NCBI RefSeq assembly: GCF_000236805.1
Contig: NZ_AGFX01000014.1
Coordinates: forward strand, 1-63,880
From: Paenibacillus peoriae KCTC 3763
Lineage (GTDB): Bacteria > Bacillota > Bacilli > Paenibacillales > Paenibacillaceae
Length of the DNA stretch: 63,880 bases
Reading direction: 5' to 3'
Shown here in pieces: positions 10,375 through 18,622 of this stretch. Every line of letters begins with the position of its first letter. Positions within the stretch are counted from its first letter, which is position 1. The position numbers and the translations under genes are program-made. A model generated the notes under the pieces. It did no database searches. It had not been told where the DNA came from and was given only the letters and a program-made list of their open reading frames with translations.

Positions 10375-12650
10375 GTGTCGATAAAAATCAGAATAACGAT
10401 TATTTTGTCGGGGTCAGTCCTGTTTATCCTTTTATTAAATATCGCACTTAATTATTACACGACCCACGAAAATCTAAGAAGTGACAGCGAAACCAAAATG
10501 GTTCTAACAGCTAAAGTTATCGGAGAAGCCATCGAACAAACCCAGCATAGCTGGGAGGAGGTTGATAAACAGCTCGGATATAATCTGTGGCTTTCTGCCA
10601 CGTTGGCTGCCAATCAGCTAGATCCTGACATTCAACAAATACAGCAAGAACAACTCCAACAGATAGCCACACGCCATAGGGATATTAATATTTCTTTGAT
10701 GGTTCGCGATGGAGAGGGATACAGGGTTGTCAAATCCTCAAATCCCAAAGAAGTAACGCCTTCCGATCCATTGAATGGACATTGGAAAAGTGCAGTCGAC
10801 CAATTGTATGAGCATGGACAGGCTAGAATGGCGCAAGGACAGAATTTGGACCATTTTTGGACCGGGTCATTTGACTACACAGGTTTAGACTCCTCACATA
10901 TTAATAAATGGGGATTTTATTACGACCAAAAACGCAACTACTTAATTCGAATTTCCTTTCAGTATACTTCAGTGCAAAATTTCGAATCCATCCTAAGCTC
11001 CGATGAGATCGTAAAGCAGACTCAGCAAGTGGATTATCGCATCATGGAGATTACGGGAATTAACCCTGCAACCTTTGGTGGCGCTACGATGGACAAGAAC
11101 GGGAACGATTCGAAATACTATTATATGTACAACAAACCGATCCAATTCGGCACGTATCAACTAACTAGAGTGCAGGAGGATCGTTTGGCCGTGTCCAGGG
11201 CTATTCTCTCAGGGGAGAGTATTGTACAAGATTGTTATATTAAAGGCCAGCGGGCCCTCGTCAGCTACATACCTTTTTATCCGACTAACCGTGAAGCCTA
11301 TGTCATTCGCATTGTTATGAATTATGATACGATTACCTCTGTTATATCTAAACAATTGATTAGCTTAATTGCCATTTCCATTGTCCTCCTGGAGGTTGTC
11401 ATTATTGGGAGCTATGTGCTAGCCAGTCTGTTTGTCCGTCCCATTCAGTCCATTCTGGCGAAGGTGAACGAGATGGCCGATGGACATTTTGATACACGGC
11501 TAGAAATTAAGGGTGGCCATGAGCTGGCACGGCTGGGTGAGCGCATCAACGCGATGGCCTACAACCTGGGGATGTATACACGGAGACTTGAACAGATGTA
11601 TGAGGAGAACCGTTCTGTAAAGGAGCATCTGGAATCGATTATTAATCAGACAGCCGATGCGATTCTTGTGACCGATCAGGAAGATCGTGTCGTTCGGGTT
11701 AATCATGCTTTTGAAGCCTTATACGGCTGGACCAAGAAGGAATTGGTTGGACGTAAGCTGGAATTTGTACCTCCACAGCAACAGGCGGAGTATGAATTGC
11801 AGAAGGAGAGTCTGCTTCAGGGTGAAAGCATCGTGTCCATTGAGACCCTTAGAATGCGCAAGGATGGAAGTACAGTAGAGATTAGTATGAGCACGTCGCC
11901 CATTCTGGACGAGGAAGGCGAAATTTTGGGATTTATCAGCGTCTCGCGTGATATTACAGGGCGCAACCGAATGGAGGAACTGCTGCGCAGATCAGAAAAA
12001 CTGACAACAGTAGGACAACTGGCGGCAGGCGTGGCGCACGAGATTCGTAATCCACTGACCACGCTAAGGGCTTTCTCCAGCTACAGCAGCAAAATCAAGT
12101 GCTGAATTTGAAGCACAACGATATTATGATGTCTGAACTGGATCGCATTAATTTGATTGTTAGCGAGTTTTTAATATTGGCGAAGCCGCAGGCCGTGCAT
12201 TTTCAGAAAAAAGATGTTCGTTATATTGTGAGTGACGTCATTTCGTTGCTTGATAGTCAGGCGCATCTGCTGGGTATTGTTTTTAGCCTTCAGGTAACGG
12301 AGGAGCCTACTCTTGTATATGCTGAAGAAAATCAGTTAAAACAGGTATTCATTAATTTACTTAAAAATAGTATGGAAGCTATGAGTAAAGGCGGTATAAT
12401 CACGATTCATTTGTTCTTAGAGGGAGAAAGCGTTAAAATCTCTATACGGGATCAGGGGACAGGTATTCCAGCAGAAATGCTGTCCAAGCTGGGCGAGCCT
12501 TTTTTCACTAGCAAAGAAACAGGTACAGGACTCGGACTTATGGTCAGCCAGCGTATTATACAGAGTCATAAAGGCACACTGGATATTGAAAGCACAGAGG
12601 GAGAGGGAACGACAGCCCTTGTGCAGCTTCCGATTGCCAAATCTGAGTAA
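10375..12650 (+). pseudogene. Orphan sporulation-type sensor histidine kinase, frameshifted
   Basis: Two overlapping frames (10375-12105 and 12099-12650) together encode one kinase of about 758 residues. The first has a membrane segment (about 8-28), a large extracytoplasmic sensor region, a second membrane segment (about 325-350), HAMP, PAS and a HisKA H-box with the phospho-acceptor His555 (VAHEIRNPLTTLR). The frame then breaks. The second carries the N box (NLLKNSMEAM), G1 (DQGTGIP), F box and G2 (TGLGL) of the ATPase. Restoring one G in the GGG run at 12068-12070 gives a continuous RGFLQLQQQNQ sequence, as expected for KinA/KinE-like kinases. There is no adjacent response regulator. A true mutation or a sequencing error is possible. 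Confidence 0.85.
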
Positions 12651-12700
12651 CGGATGGGACGCAGGAGGAAGCGTGACAGTAGAAATGGAGGGTACACAGG

Positions 12701-13402
12701 TTGCGCATTAACAAGTTTATCAGCGAAACCGGCTTTTGCTCGCGTCGTGAGGCGGACAAGCTGGTAGAGAGCGGCCGCGTGACGATTAATGGTGAAGTGG
12801 CAGTGCTGGGCAGCCAAGCGGAGGAAGGTGATGACGTTCGCGTGAACGGCAAGCCATTGCGCGAGAAGTCCAACCACGTATATATTGCATTGAACAAGCC
12901 GGTGGGAATAACCAGCACAACAGAGAGTCACATTAGAGGCAACATTGTCGATTTTGTGGGGCACCCGCAGCGGATATTCCCAATCGGACGTCTGGACAAG
13001 GATTCAGAAGGTCTCATTTTACTTACCAATGATGGAGACATTGTGAATAAGATTTTACGGGCCGAAGGCAAGCATGAGAAGGAATATATCGTAACGGTGG
13101 ATCGTCCCGTCACATTATCTTTTGTGCAGGGGATGTCCAGTGGTGTGAAAATACTCGGCCAGCGGACGCTGCCCTGCGAGGTGACGCGTGTATCAGAGTA
13201 TGTATTCCGTATTATCCTGACGGAAGGGAAAAATCGTCAAATCCGGCGGATGTGTGCAGCCTTCGGCTATGAAGTCCAAAAGCTGCAGCGACTGCGGATA
13301 ATGAACATTCGGTTGGGATCGCTCCAGAAAGGCGCCTGGCGTGACCTGACAGAGGCTGAAAAGCAGGAGCTTGGTCAGATGCTCGATTATACGCTTAGCT
13401 AA
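12701..13402 (+). CDS. rluF: 23S rRNA pseudouridine synthase, RluF type
   Basis: The 233-residue enzyme isomerises uridine to pseudouridine in 23S rRNA. An N-terminal S4 RNA-binding domain (about 1-55) precedes the RsuA/RluB/E/F catalytic domain. The catalytic Asp99 lies in GRLDKDSEG, and the family motif NRQIRRMCAAFGYEV is intact. The ILRAEGKHEKEYIVTVDRP and RIMNIRLG segments favour RluF over RluB, but the exact target uridine is inferred. TTG 12701 follows GGAGGG. Confidence 0.9.
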   Translation: MRINKFISETGFCSRREADKLVESGRVTINGEVAVLGSQAEEGDDVRVNGKPLREKSNHVYIALNKPVGITSTTESHIRGNIVDFVGHPQRIFPIGRLDKDSEGLILLTNDGDIVNKILRAEGKHEKEYIVTVDRPVTLSFVQGMSSGVKILGQRTLPCEVTRVSEYVFRIILTEGKNRQIRRMCAAFGYEVQKLQRLRIMNIRLGSLQKGAWRDLTEAEKQELGQMLDYTLS

Positions 13403-13467
13403 GCCAGAGGGGCTTCTCGTAAGCCTACAGCTCATGAGGACAGGGCAGCTACACGAATCGCTAAACC

Positions 13468-13507
13468 AAAAGGCACCAGCTGCATCAAAAATGCGGCGGT
13501 GCCTTTG
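13468..13507. terminator. Bidirectional terminator between rluF and motB
   Basis: A long hairpin pairs AAAGGCACC and GCTGCAT with ATGCGGC and GGTGCCTTT. It has A residues on one side and T residues on the other, suiting both of the convergent genes. Confidence 0.75.
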
Positions 13508-13527
13508 CTCATATAACATATGCATGA

Positions 13528-14367
13528 TCAACCTTCACTCGCACTTGAGGTAGGGCTAATAACTTGTGTACCGTTCTGATACTTGCGGAGAACGGAAATC
13601 TCAACACGGCGGTTTTTAGCGCGTCCTTGACCATCTTGGTTGCTGGCTATTGGGCGATACTCGCCATAACCGATAGATACAAACTTGGTTGGGTCGAGCT
13701 GCGGATTGAGCAACAATATACGCAAGAAATTCAATGAGCGCTTGGCACTCAAATCAAAGTTGGACGGAAACTGGCTGTTGGAGATGGGAACATTATCTGT
13801 GTGACCCGATACGATCACATCATAGCCTGGAAACTGCTGGAGCATGTCGGAAATTGACTTGGCCAGCTTTCTCGCTTCCGGCTTAACTTCGGCCTGCCCT
13901 GATGAAAACAAGGCATTATCGCTAATGGTGATCATTAGCTGGGATTGGTTCAGCTTGGTGTTCAGCAGTGGAGACAGGCCGTTATCTTGAATATACTGAT
14001 CCATTTGCTTTTTAAGCTTCTTTAATTCTTCTTCTTCCCGCTGTGCGAGCTGCTTTTGCAGTTCAGAGGTGGAAGTGGCTTTAGATTTTAGGGGTTGAGA
14101 TACCTGTTCTTTATTTTTGCCCATATCCATGGATTGTGACGACGGATTGGCAGCCGATTGATCCAGCACGCCTGTGCCGCCGCTAAAAGCCGCACTCAGG
14201 GATTGAGCCATAGTTTCGAATTTTTTGGCATCCAGCGAGCTCATACCGAATAAGACGATGAATAGTGCCAGCAGAAGGGTCATTAAGTCGGAATATGGCA
14301 ACAGCCAGCTTTCGTCTGCATGTTCTTCATGCGGTTCATGTCTTTTTTTACTCACTGGAATCGCCAT
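13528..14367 (-). CDS. motB: Flagellar stator protein MotB
   Basis: MotB is the peptidoglycan-anchored half of the proton-driven stator. It has a basic/acidic N terminus, a single membrane helix carrying the ion-binding Asp27 (PYSDLMTLLLALF), a Lys/Glu-rich coiled linker and a C-terminal OmpA-like domain (SGHTDNVPI, NRRVEI). The length of 279 aa is normal. The start overlaps the end of motA by 20 bases, so translation is coupled. Confidence 0.95.
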   Translation of the reverse strand: MAIPVSKKRHEPHEEHADESWLLPYSDLMTLLLALFIVLFGMSSLDAKKFETMAQSLSAAFSGGTGVLDQSAANPSSQSMDMGKNKEQVSQPLKSKATSTSELQKQLAQREEEELKKLKKQMDQYIQDNGLSPLLNTKLNQSQLMITISDNALFSSGQAEVKPEARKLAKSISDMLQQFPGYDVIVSGHTDNVPISNSQFPSNFDLSAKRSLNFLRILLLNPQLDPTKFVSIGYGEYRPIASNQDGQGRAKNRRVEISVLRKYQNGTQVISPTSSASEG

Positions 14368-15142
14368 CCTTCCGGGTCATACTAGCCCGTTCGGTAGGCG
14401 TTAAGAAGATCGTCAGCTTTTGGCTGATGGCAATAGTAGAGATACCGGATTGGATTGAGAGCAAGCCTTCGACCATCATCAGCTTCAACTCAACCTCTTT
14501 TTTGGAGAGCCGTTTCAGCTTATTTGACATTGGATGCCACAGGACATAACCGGTAAAGATACCCAGCAAGGTTGCAATAAAGGCGGCAGCGATGGCGTGA
14601 GACAGCTTTTCCATGTCACTAAGATCGGCCAATGCCGCGATCAGACCTACGACCGCACCGAGAACCCCAAGGGTTGGAGCATACATACCAGCCTGGGAGA
14701 AAATCAGTGCGCCAGAGCGGTGTCTATCTTCGGTAGCGTTAATGTCTTCCATTAGAACATCGCGTACGAACTCTTGATCATTGCCATCAATAATCATACG
14801 CATACCGCCGCGCATAAAGGGATCGTCGATCTCTTCGACCTTGGATTCCAGCGCGAGCAGACCTTCACGACGGGTAATAGATGCCCACTCGGTAAATGTA
14901 CCGATAAGCTCTTTGCGATCTAACAGTTTTTGTTCGGTAAAGATAACCTTGAACAGCTTTGGAATCCGTTTGATCTCTGCCATCGGAAAGGCCATAAATA
15001 TACTTGCAGCCGTTCCGACAAAAATAATCATGTAAGCAGCGGGGTTGTTGACCAAGTTGACGACTGGAGCGCCTTTTAAGATCATCCCGACGACCAGTGA
15101 CACAATCCCGAGCACAAGTCCGATAATGGTTGAAATTTGCAT
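14348..15142 (-). CDS. motA: Flagellar stator protein MotA
   Basis: MotA is the four-helix, ion-conducting stator subunit that contacts the rotor through its cytoplasmic loop. The 264-residue sequence follows Bacillus MotA closely, including the GMYAPTLGVLGAVVGLIAAL segment and the loop charges around REGLLALE. The open frame extends to 15247, but ATG 15142 after GAGGTG gives the normal N terminus (MQISTIIGLVLG). A sigma-D-like promoter lies about 96 bases upstream. Confidence 0.95.
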   Translation of the reverse strand: MQISTIIGLVLGIVSLVVGMILKGAPVVNLVNNPAAYMIIFVGTAASIFMAFPMAEIKRIPKLFKVIFTEQKLLDRKELIGTFTEWASITRREGLLALESKVEEIDDPFMRGGMRMIIDGNDQEFVRDVLMEDINATEDRHRSGALIFSQAGMYAPTLGVLGAVVGLIAALADLSDMEKLSHAIAAAFIATLLGIFTGYVLWHPMSNKLKRLSKKEVELKLMMVEGLLSIQSGISTIAISQKLTIFLTPTERASMTRKDGDSSE

Positions 15143-15237
15143 GATACACCTCATCCATGAGAATAGATTTTGAATCCTTTCATGCCGCCGGGGTCGTCCT
15201 TGCCCCAAGCGTGTCATTATGAGACGGATTATAATAT

Positions 15238-15264
15238 TTATCGACAAAACTCCCTTTTTTGTTA
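15238..15264 (-). promoter_or_regulatory. Sigma-D-like flagellar promoter of motAB
   Basis: Read on the minus strand, TAAC (15264-15261) is followed after exactly 15 bases by GTCGATAA (15245-15238). The sigma-D consensus is TAAA-N15-GCCGATAT, so this is 3 of 4 and 6 of 8 matches at the right spacing, directly upstream of a motility operon. Confidence 0.65.
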
Positions 15265-15329
15265 AGTGCGAATTTCCGGTATAATAAGGTGATTATGTAT
15301 TGAATGGCGGAACAATTGGAGGAAACGGC

Positions 15330-15623
15330 ATGGGAGTGAAGCATGGGCGGGAGTATGAACAAATTTTGAACGAATTGACAGAGGCTGTAGGCCGCATTCC
15401 AGACAGCTATGAATTTTTCGAAATGGAAGCAGAAGATTGGGACAGGCTGGACCCGGTGGGACGTCAGGAGGTCAACGAGGCGTTGGCGGAGGATTTGTTT
15501 TATGCGCTGGGTACAGAGCCTGTCATTACTGTAGGCAGCGGCGTTGTGATCTATGAGCCAGAGCAGCACCGGATCTATGTTCTCATCGGAGATGAAGAGC
15601 TAACGTCGGTCCCTTTAATCTGA
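15330..15623 (+). CDS. Conserved hypothetical protein, 97 aa
   Basis: This is an acidic, soluble protein (MGVKHGREYEQILNELTEA...) with no signal peptide or known motif. The C-terminal half looks beta-rich (PVITVGSGVVIYEPEQHRIYVLIG). ATG 15330 is selected because TTGGAGG precedes it; the frame itself opens at 15300. A TATAAT at 15280-15285 with a weak -35 box could drive it. It lies upstream of pterin dehydratase, with no clear functional link. Confidence 0.7.
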   Translation: MGVKHGREYEQILNELTEAVGRIPDSYEFFEMEAEDWDRLDPVGRQEVNEALAEDLFYALGTEPVITVGSGVVIYEPEQHRIYVLIGDEELTSVPLI

Positions 15624-15737
15624 AGGCCATCTTATGGATTTATCAACGGGGCCGTGGTAATATGTACACCACTATATCGTAGTTTTGGCCGCACAAGCGG
15701 CTGAAAGGCTTCCGTATAAATGGGGAGGAGTCGAAAT

Positions 15738-16037
15738 ATGCCTTTTACACAAGAAGAGATTGAAGCACATCTGGAGAAATTGGAGGGCTGGGAACTGGAG
15801 GAAGGACGTTGGATCGTTCGGAAATATAATTTTTCCAGTTTTATGAAAGGGATTGCATTCGTGGATGAGGTTGCTGCTATATCTGAAGCATTCAATCATC
15901 ATCCGTTTATTACGATTGATTACAAGACCGTGACTTTGCGTTTGACCTCATGGGATGATGGCGGTATTATGGCCGTGGATATTAAGGAAGCCCAACAATA
16001 TAATGAAGCTTTTGAGAAAATGCGTAGCAGTCATTAA
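15738..16037 (+). CDS. Pterin-4a-carbinolamine dehydratase
   Basis: This 99-residue enzyme dehydrates 4a-hydroxytetrahydropterin during pterin recycling. The family signature is present as NHHPFITIDY with His54 and His55, plus the conserved LTSWDDGGI segment. ATG 15738 follows GGGGAGGAG. No phenylalanine hydroxylase gene lies nearby, so its role here (pterin salvage or another pterin-dependent step) is open. Confidence 0.92.
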   Translation: MPFTQEEIEAHLEKLEGWELEEGRWIVRKYNFSSFMKGIAFVDEVAAISEAFNHHPFITIDYKTVTLRLTSWDDGGIMAVDIKEAQQYNEAFEKMRSSH

Positions 16038-16078
16038 GCATGCAGTCATTAAGTCAGTAATGATCTGCTGGATGATGA

Positions 16079-16131
16079 TAAAAGCGCCTTCGCTATACAA
16101 CAGAGAGGTTGTATGCCGAAGGCGCTTTTAT
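16079..16131. terminator. Bidirectional terminator
   Basis: A long stem, AAAAGCGCCTTCG with its complement CGAAGGCGCTTTT, plus an inner CATACAAC-type stem, separates the convergent pterin dehydratase and GNAT genes. Confidence 0.88.
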
Positions 16132-16637
16132 CATAGATCCTGGCTCTGGTGGTCGGGCTGATATACCATACAATAAAATGGCTTTTTGCCATCAGGAGTC
16201 AGTCGTTCATAGGTATCTGTAAGCTCAAATCCAGCTGCCTTGTAGGCCCGGATGGCGCGCTCATTCCAGGTGAGCACCTCCAGATCAATTTCATTCTGCG
16301 GATTGCGCCGTCTGGCTTCCTCGGCAATCGCACGGACAAAATCGGAACCCCTGCCTTGCCCGCATCTGTCGGGATGCATTCCAAGACCCAGCCGGGTTAC
16401 ACCAACCATAGGGAAATATTGTGCAAATCCCGTCAGCTTGCCCTCCTCATCCAGTACGGCAACATATTGCTCTTGGCGAAGTGTGGGATTCCCAAATTCG
16501 ACTTCCAGCGCCTTCATTTGTTCCCAGGGCAGCCAGCCGTAGATGTTGTAGGGTGGATCATAGCGCCATTCACAGATTGCAGCTGCCTGATGCTCGTCCA
16601 TCGGTACGACCCGGAAGTTAGATATTGAGGCCGGCAT
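16131..16637 (-). CDS. GNAT-family N-acetyltransferase
   Basis: The 168-residue single-domain acetyltransferase has an acetyl-CoA-binding loop variant RCGQGRGSDFV and the C-terminal NERAIRAYKAAGFELTD motif typical of GNAT proteins. The region around GFAQYFPMVGVTRLGLGMHPD forms strands 4 and 5. The substrate cannot be inferred. AAAGGAGG precedes ATG 16637. It is transcribed alone. Confidence 0.87.
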   Translation of the reverse strand: MPASISNFRVVPMDEHQAAAICEWRYDPPYNIYGWLPWEQMKALEVEFGNPTLRQEQYVAVLDEEGKLTGFAQYFPMVGVTRLGLGMHPDRCGQGRGSDFVRAIAEEARRRNPQNEIDLEVLTWNERAIRAYKAAGFELTDTYERLTPDGKKPFYCMVYQPDHQSQDL

Positions 16638-16798
16638 GTCTTCACATCCTCCTTTTACAGGTACTTAAACTGTTAACAACAGATTGTAGACAAGTTACAG
16701 AGGAATGGCAAGCGTGTTTATTCCATCGTTAGCCCAAAATTGAAACCTTTTGAGATGTCAGTTCGTTAGTAATCATAATCATTGCTGATGTTGAGGAC

Positions 16799-16843
16799 AT
16801 AAAAAAACCGCAATTCGATTCCGGCCAGAATCAAATTGCGGCT
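16799..16843 (-). terminator. Terminator of the NlpC/P60 gene
   Basis: On the minus strand CCGCAATTTGATTC pairs with GAATCGAATTGCGG (one wobble) and is followed by a seven-T run (16801-16807). Confidence 0.9.
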
Positions 16844-16866
16844 ATGGTTAGCTTGCTGTGTGTCAG

Positions 16867-17367
16867 TTATTCTACGTTGTCGTCATCAGGAATTTCAGAA
16901 GCTACGGCGTGGTAAGCGTCAGTGCTCATAATTCTTTTTGCACCGACATAACGGTTAGCGTAATAGCTTTCGTTCAGGGAGCTAACTACTACACCGCGTG
17001 AAGTCGAGGAGTGGGCAAATTTCCCTTCACCTACGAAGATACCTACATGGGAAATGCCTCTCCCTGTTGTGTTAAAGAACACCAGATCTCCAGGTCTCAT
17101 TTCATCACGGGATACAGAAGATCCCATTTTGAATTGTGAACCAGATTGATGCGGCAGTTTAATTCCCAGTTTGTTAAATACATACATTGTGAAGCCGGAG
17201 CAATCGAACCCTTCGAGTGTAGTGCCTCCGCTTCTGTAGCTTGTTCCTTTGGCATCTTGGATGATCTGGTCCATTTTAGAGTCTGCATATGCACTGCCGC
17301 CACCGAATGTAAAGGATGTAAAGGCAATGGCAAGACCCATGGCTGCGATTGTTAGCTTCTTCTTCAA
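16867..17367 (-). CDS. Secreted NlpC/P60 peptidoglycan endopeptidase
   Basis: The 166-residue cell-wall hydrolase has a signal peptide (cleavage after AYA, residue 28) and a single NlpC/P60 domain with the triad Cys56 (FDCSGF), His107 (SHVGIF) and His119. It would cleave gamma-D-Glu/diamino acid bonds in stem peptides. There are no SH3 or LysM cell-wall-binding repeats, so it is a minimal form. The start is TTG 17367 after GGAAGGGG. A c-di-AMP riboswitch lies immediately upstream, linking its expression to cell-wall and osmotic signalling. Confidence 0.93.
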   Translation of the reverse strand: MKKKLTIAAMGLAIAFTSFTFGGGSAYADSKMDQIIQDAKGTSYRSGGTTLEGFDCSGFTMYVFNKLGIKLPHQSGSQFKMGSSVSRDEMRPGDLVFFNTTGRGISHVGIFVGEGKFAHSSTSRGVVVSSLNESYYANRYVGAKRIMSTDAYHAVASEIPDDDNVE

Positions 17368-17388
17368 AAAAAATATACCCCTTCCAAT

Positions 17389-17500
17389 GCCTGCGAGGTT
17401 AGCTTAAGGATTCGGTAGAAGGTTCCCCTATGACCACTCTGTTGCGAGATCAATTCACCCAAACTGGTTCCCCCGCTTCCCAGGTGCCAGGAATTAGGCT
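17389..17500 (-). promoter_or_regulatory. c-di-AMP riboswitch (ydaO/yuaA class)
   Basis: On the minus strand the conserved blocks of the ydaO/yuaA aptamer appear in order: GGGGGAACCA, TTGGGTGAATT, AGGGGAACCTTCTACCGAATCC and AGCTAACCTCGCAGGC. These riboswitches turn genes off when c-di-AMP is high and often control wall hydrolases and potassium or osmolyte transport. Only about 22 bases separate the aptamer from the TTG start, and I see no intervening terminator. Control may therefore be at translation. Confidence 0.93.
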
Positions 17501-17655
17501 TAACTTATGATGTGCACCTTGGAGAGCGTATTCACGATAACGACTTTTGAGATAAAGGTTACAATAAAGATTACAAAGTTGTTACTATCAGTTCACTGCG
17601 ACTATTGTAACAAAGTCCGCTGGTTTTGGCAAATGTTTCATCGCAAAAAGTTACA

Positions 17656-17695
17656 AAAAAAATCTGTCCCTGATATCTTGGGGACAGATTTTGTT
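17656..17695 (-). terminator. Terminator downstream of the membrane protein/M1 peptidase operon
   Basis: AAAATCTGTCCC pairs with GGGGACAGATTTT around a short loop. On the minus strand the hairpin is followed by a run of eight or more T residues, placing it about 90 bases beyond the membrane protein gene. Confidence 0.8.
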
Positions 17696-17783
17696 GAAAG
17701 TATTCAGTTAGGTGCCGTTTGCGAAGGGATGAACAGAGATTTTTCGACAGCTTGGAATGAAATAAAACACATAAAGAGAGAGC

Positions 17784-18611
17784 TCAGCTTCTGCTGGAAA
17801 TATCGGTATGCCACAGCCGGTATTGAGAGCTGATATGCCACAGTCTGACCAGACTGGTAACAAAATGATACGATTGCTGGAGAATGAGTGCCAGCATACC
17901 CGTCCAAATCATTGCCACGGTGCCGAATAGAGCGAAGACAAGCAGCACACCAGTACCCAGCAAAAGTGATATGCCAATAGCCGGGAGGATCTGGCGAAAA
18001 AAGACGAGCAGGGACGATAGTATGGCGTGACCACCGACGGTGCCCAACTGCATGTACAGGATGCACAGCCGGATGAACCAGCCATATGCGATCCACCCGA
18101 TGGCATATGGCAACATATGCAGCAAGTAAGAGGGAGATTGCAGCGCTCCTGCTACAATAGGATAGAATTTCGGTACCACCCAGAATGCGGGAAGCAGTAA
18201 TAGCCCCAGCTCGATGATGTAATAAAGCAACGATGACAAGCCATGGCGTTTCATCCCACGGAAGAAGGACAGGCTTTGCGGCTCGGTCGCATGGGTATGC
18301 AGACTTTGATATATTCCGGCTCTAATGAAGGGAGTGATCAGCATACGCAGCATCGCCGCTCCCAGTAGTACCCACAAGTAGATATGCACTTCCCGGTTGT
18401 TCATGAGGGCGATTTGGCTTTCCATCCAGAACAAGGTCTGGCTCAACTCGTTATGCCCCTGATCGGGGTAGCGCAGCAGTAGCGGGATAACGGCGGATTG
18501 CACCAGCTTGTAGATAAATACTCCCCACAGCAGCTGATACAGAAACAGAATAATGACAATATAAAATTGTATGCGCACAAGCGCCCAGCCTTCTTTTATA
18601 ACCGTCCGCAT
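17784..18611 (-). CDS. Multi-pass membrane protein, unknown function
   Basis: The 275-residue product has about five or six hydrophobic segments separated by short loops, resembling integral membrane proteins that accompany exporters or peptidases in Bacillales. I recognise no catalytic or binding motif. It starts 11 bases after the M1 peptidase gene, in the same direction, so the two are probably co-transcribed and may act together at the membrane. Confidence 0.75.
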   Translation of the reverse strand: MRTVIKEGWALVRIQFYIVIILFLYQLLWGVFIYKLVQSAVIPLLLRYPDQGHNELSQTLFWMESQIALMNNREVHIYLWVLLGAAMLRMLITPFIRAGIYQSLHTHATEPQSLSFFRGMKRHGLSSLLYYIIELGLLLLPAFWVVPKFYPIVAGALQSPSYLLHMLPYAIGWIAYGWFIRLCILYMQLGTVGGHAILSSLLVFFRQILPAIGISLLLGTGVLLVFALFGTVAMIWTGMLALILQQSYHFVTSLVRLWHISSQYRLWHTDISSRS

Positions 18612-18622
18612 CTATAGACACC

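Noticed and set aside
17507-17833. A 108-codon plus-strand frame overlapping the riboswitch leader and the terminator at 17656
   Set aside because: It runs across a riboswitch and a terminator hairpin, has no ribosome-binding site and an improbable composition.
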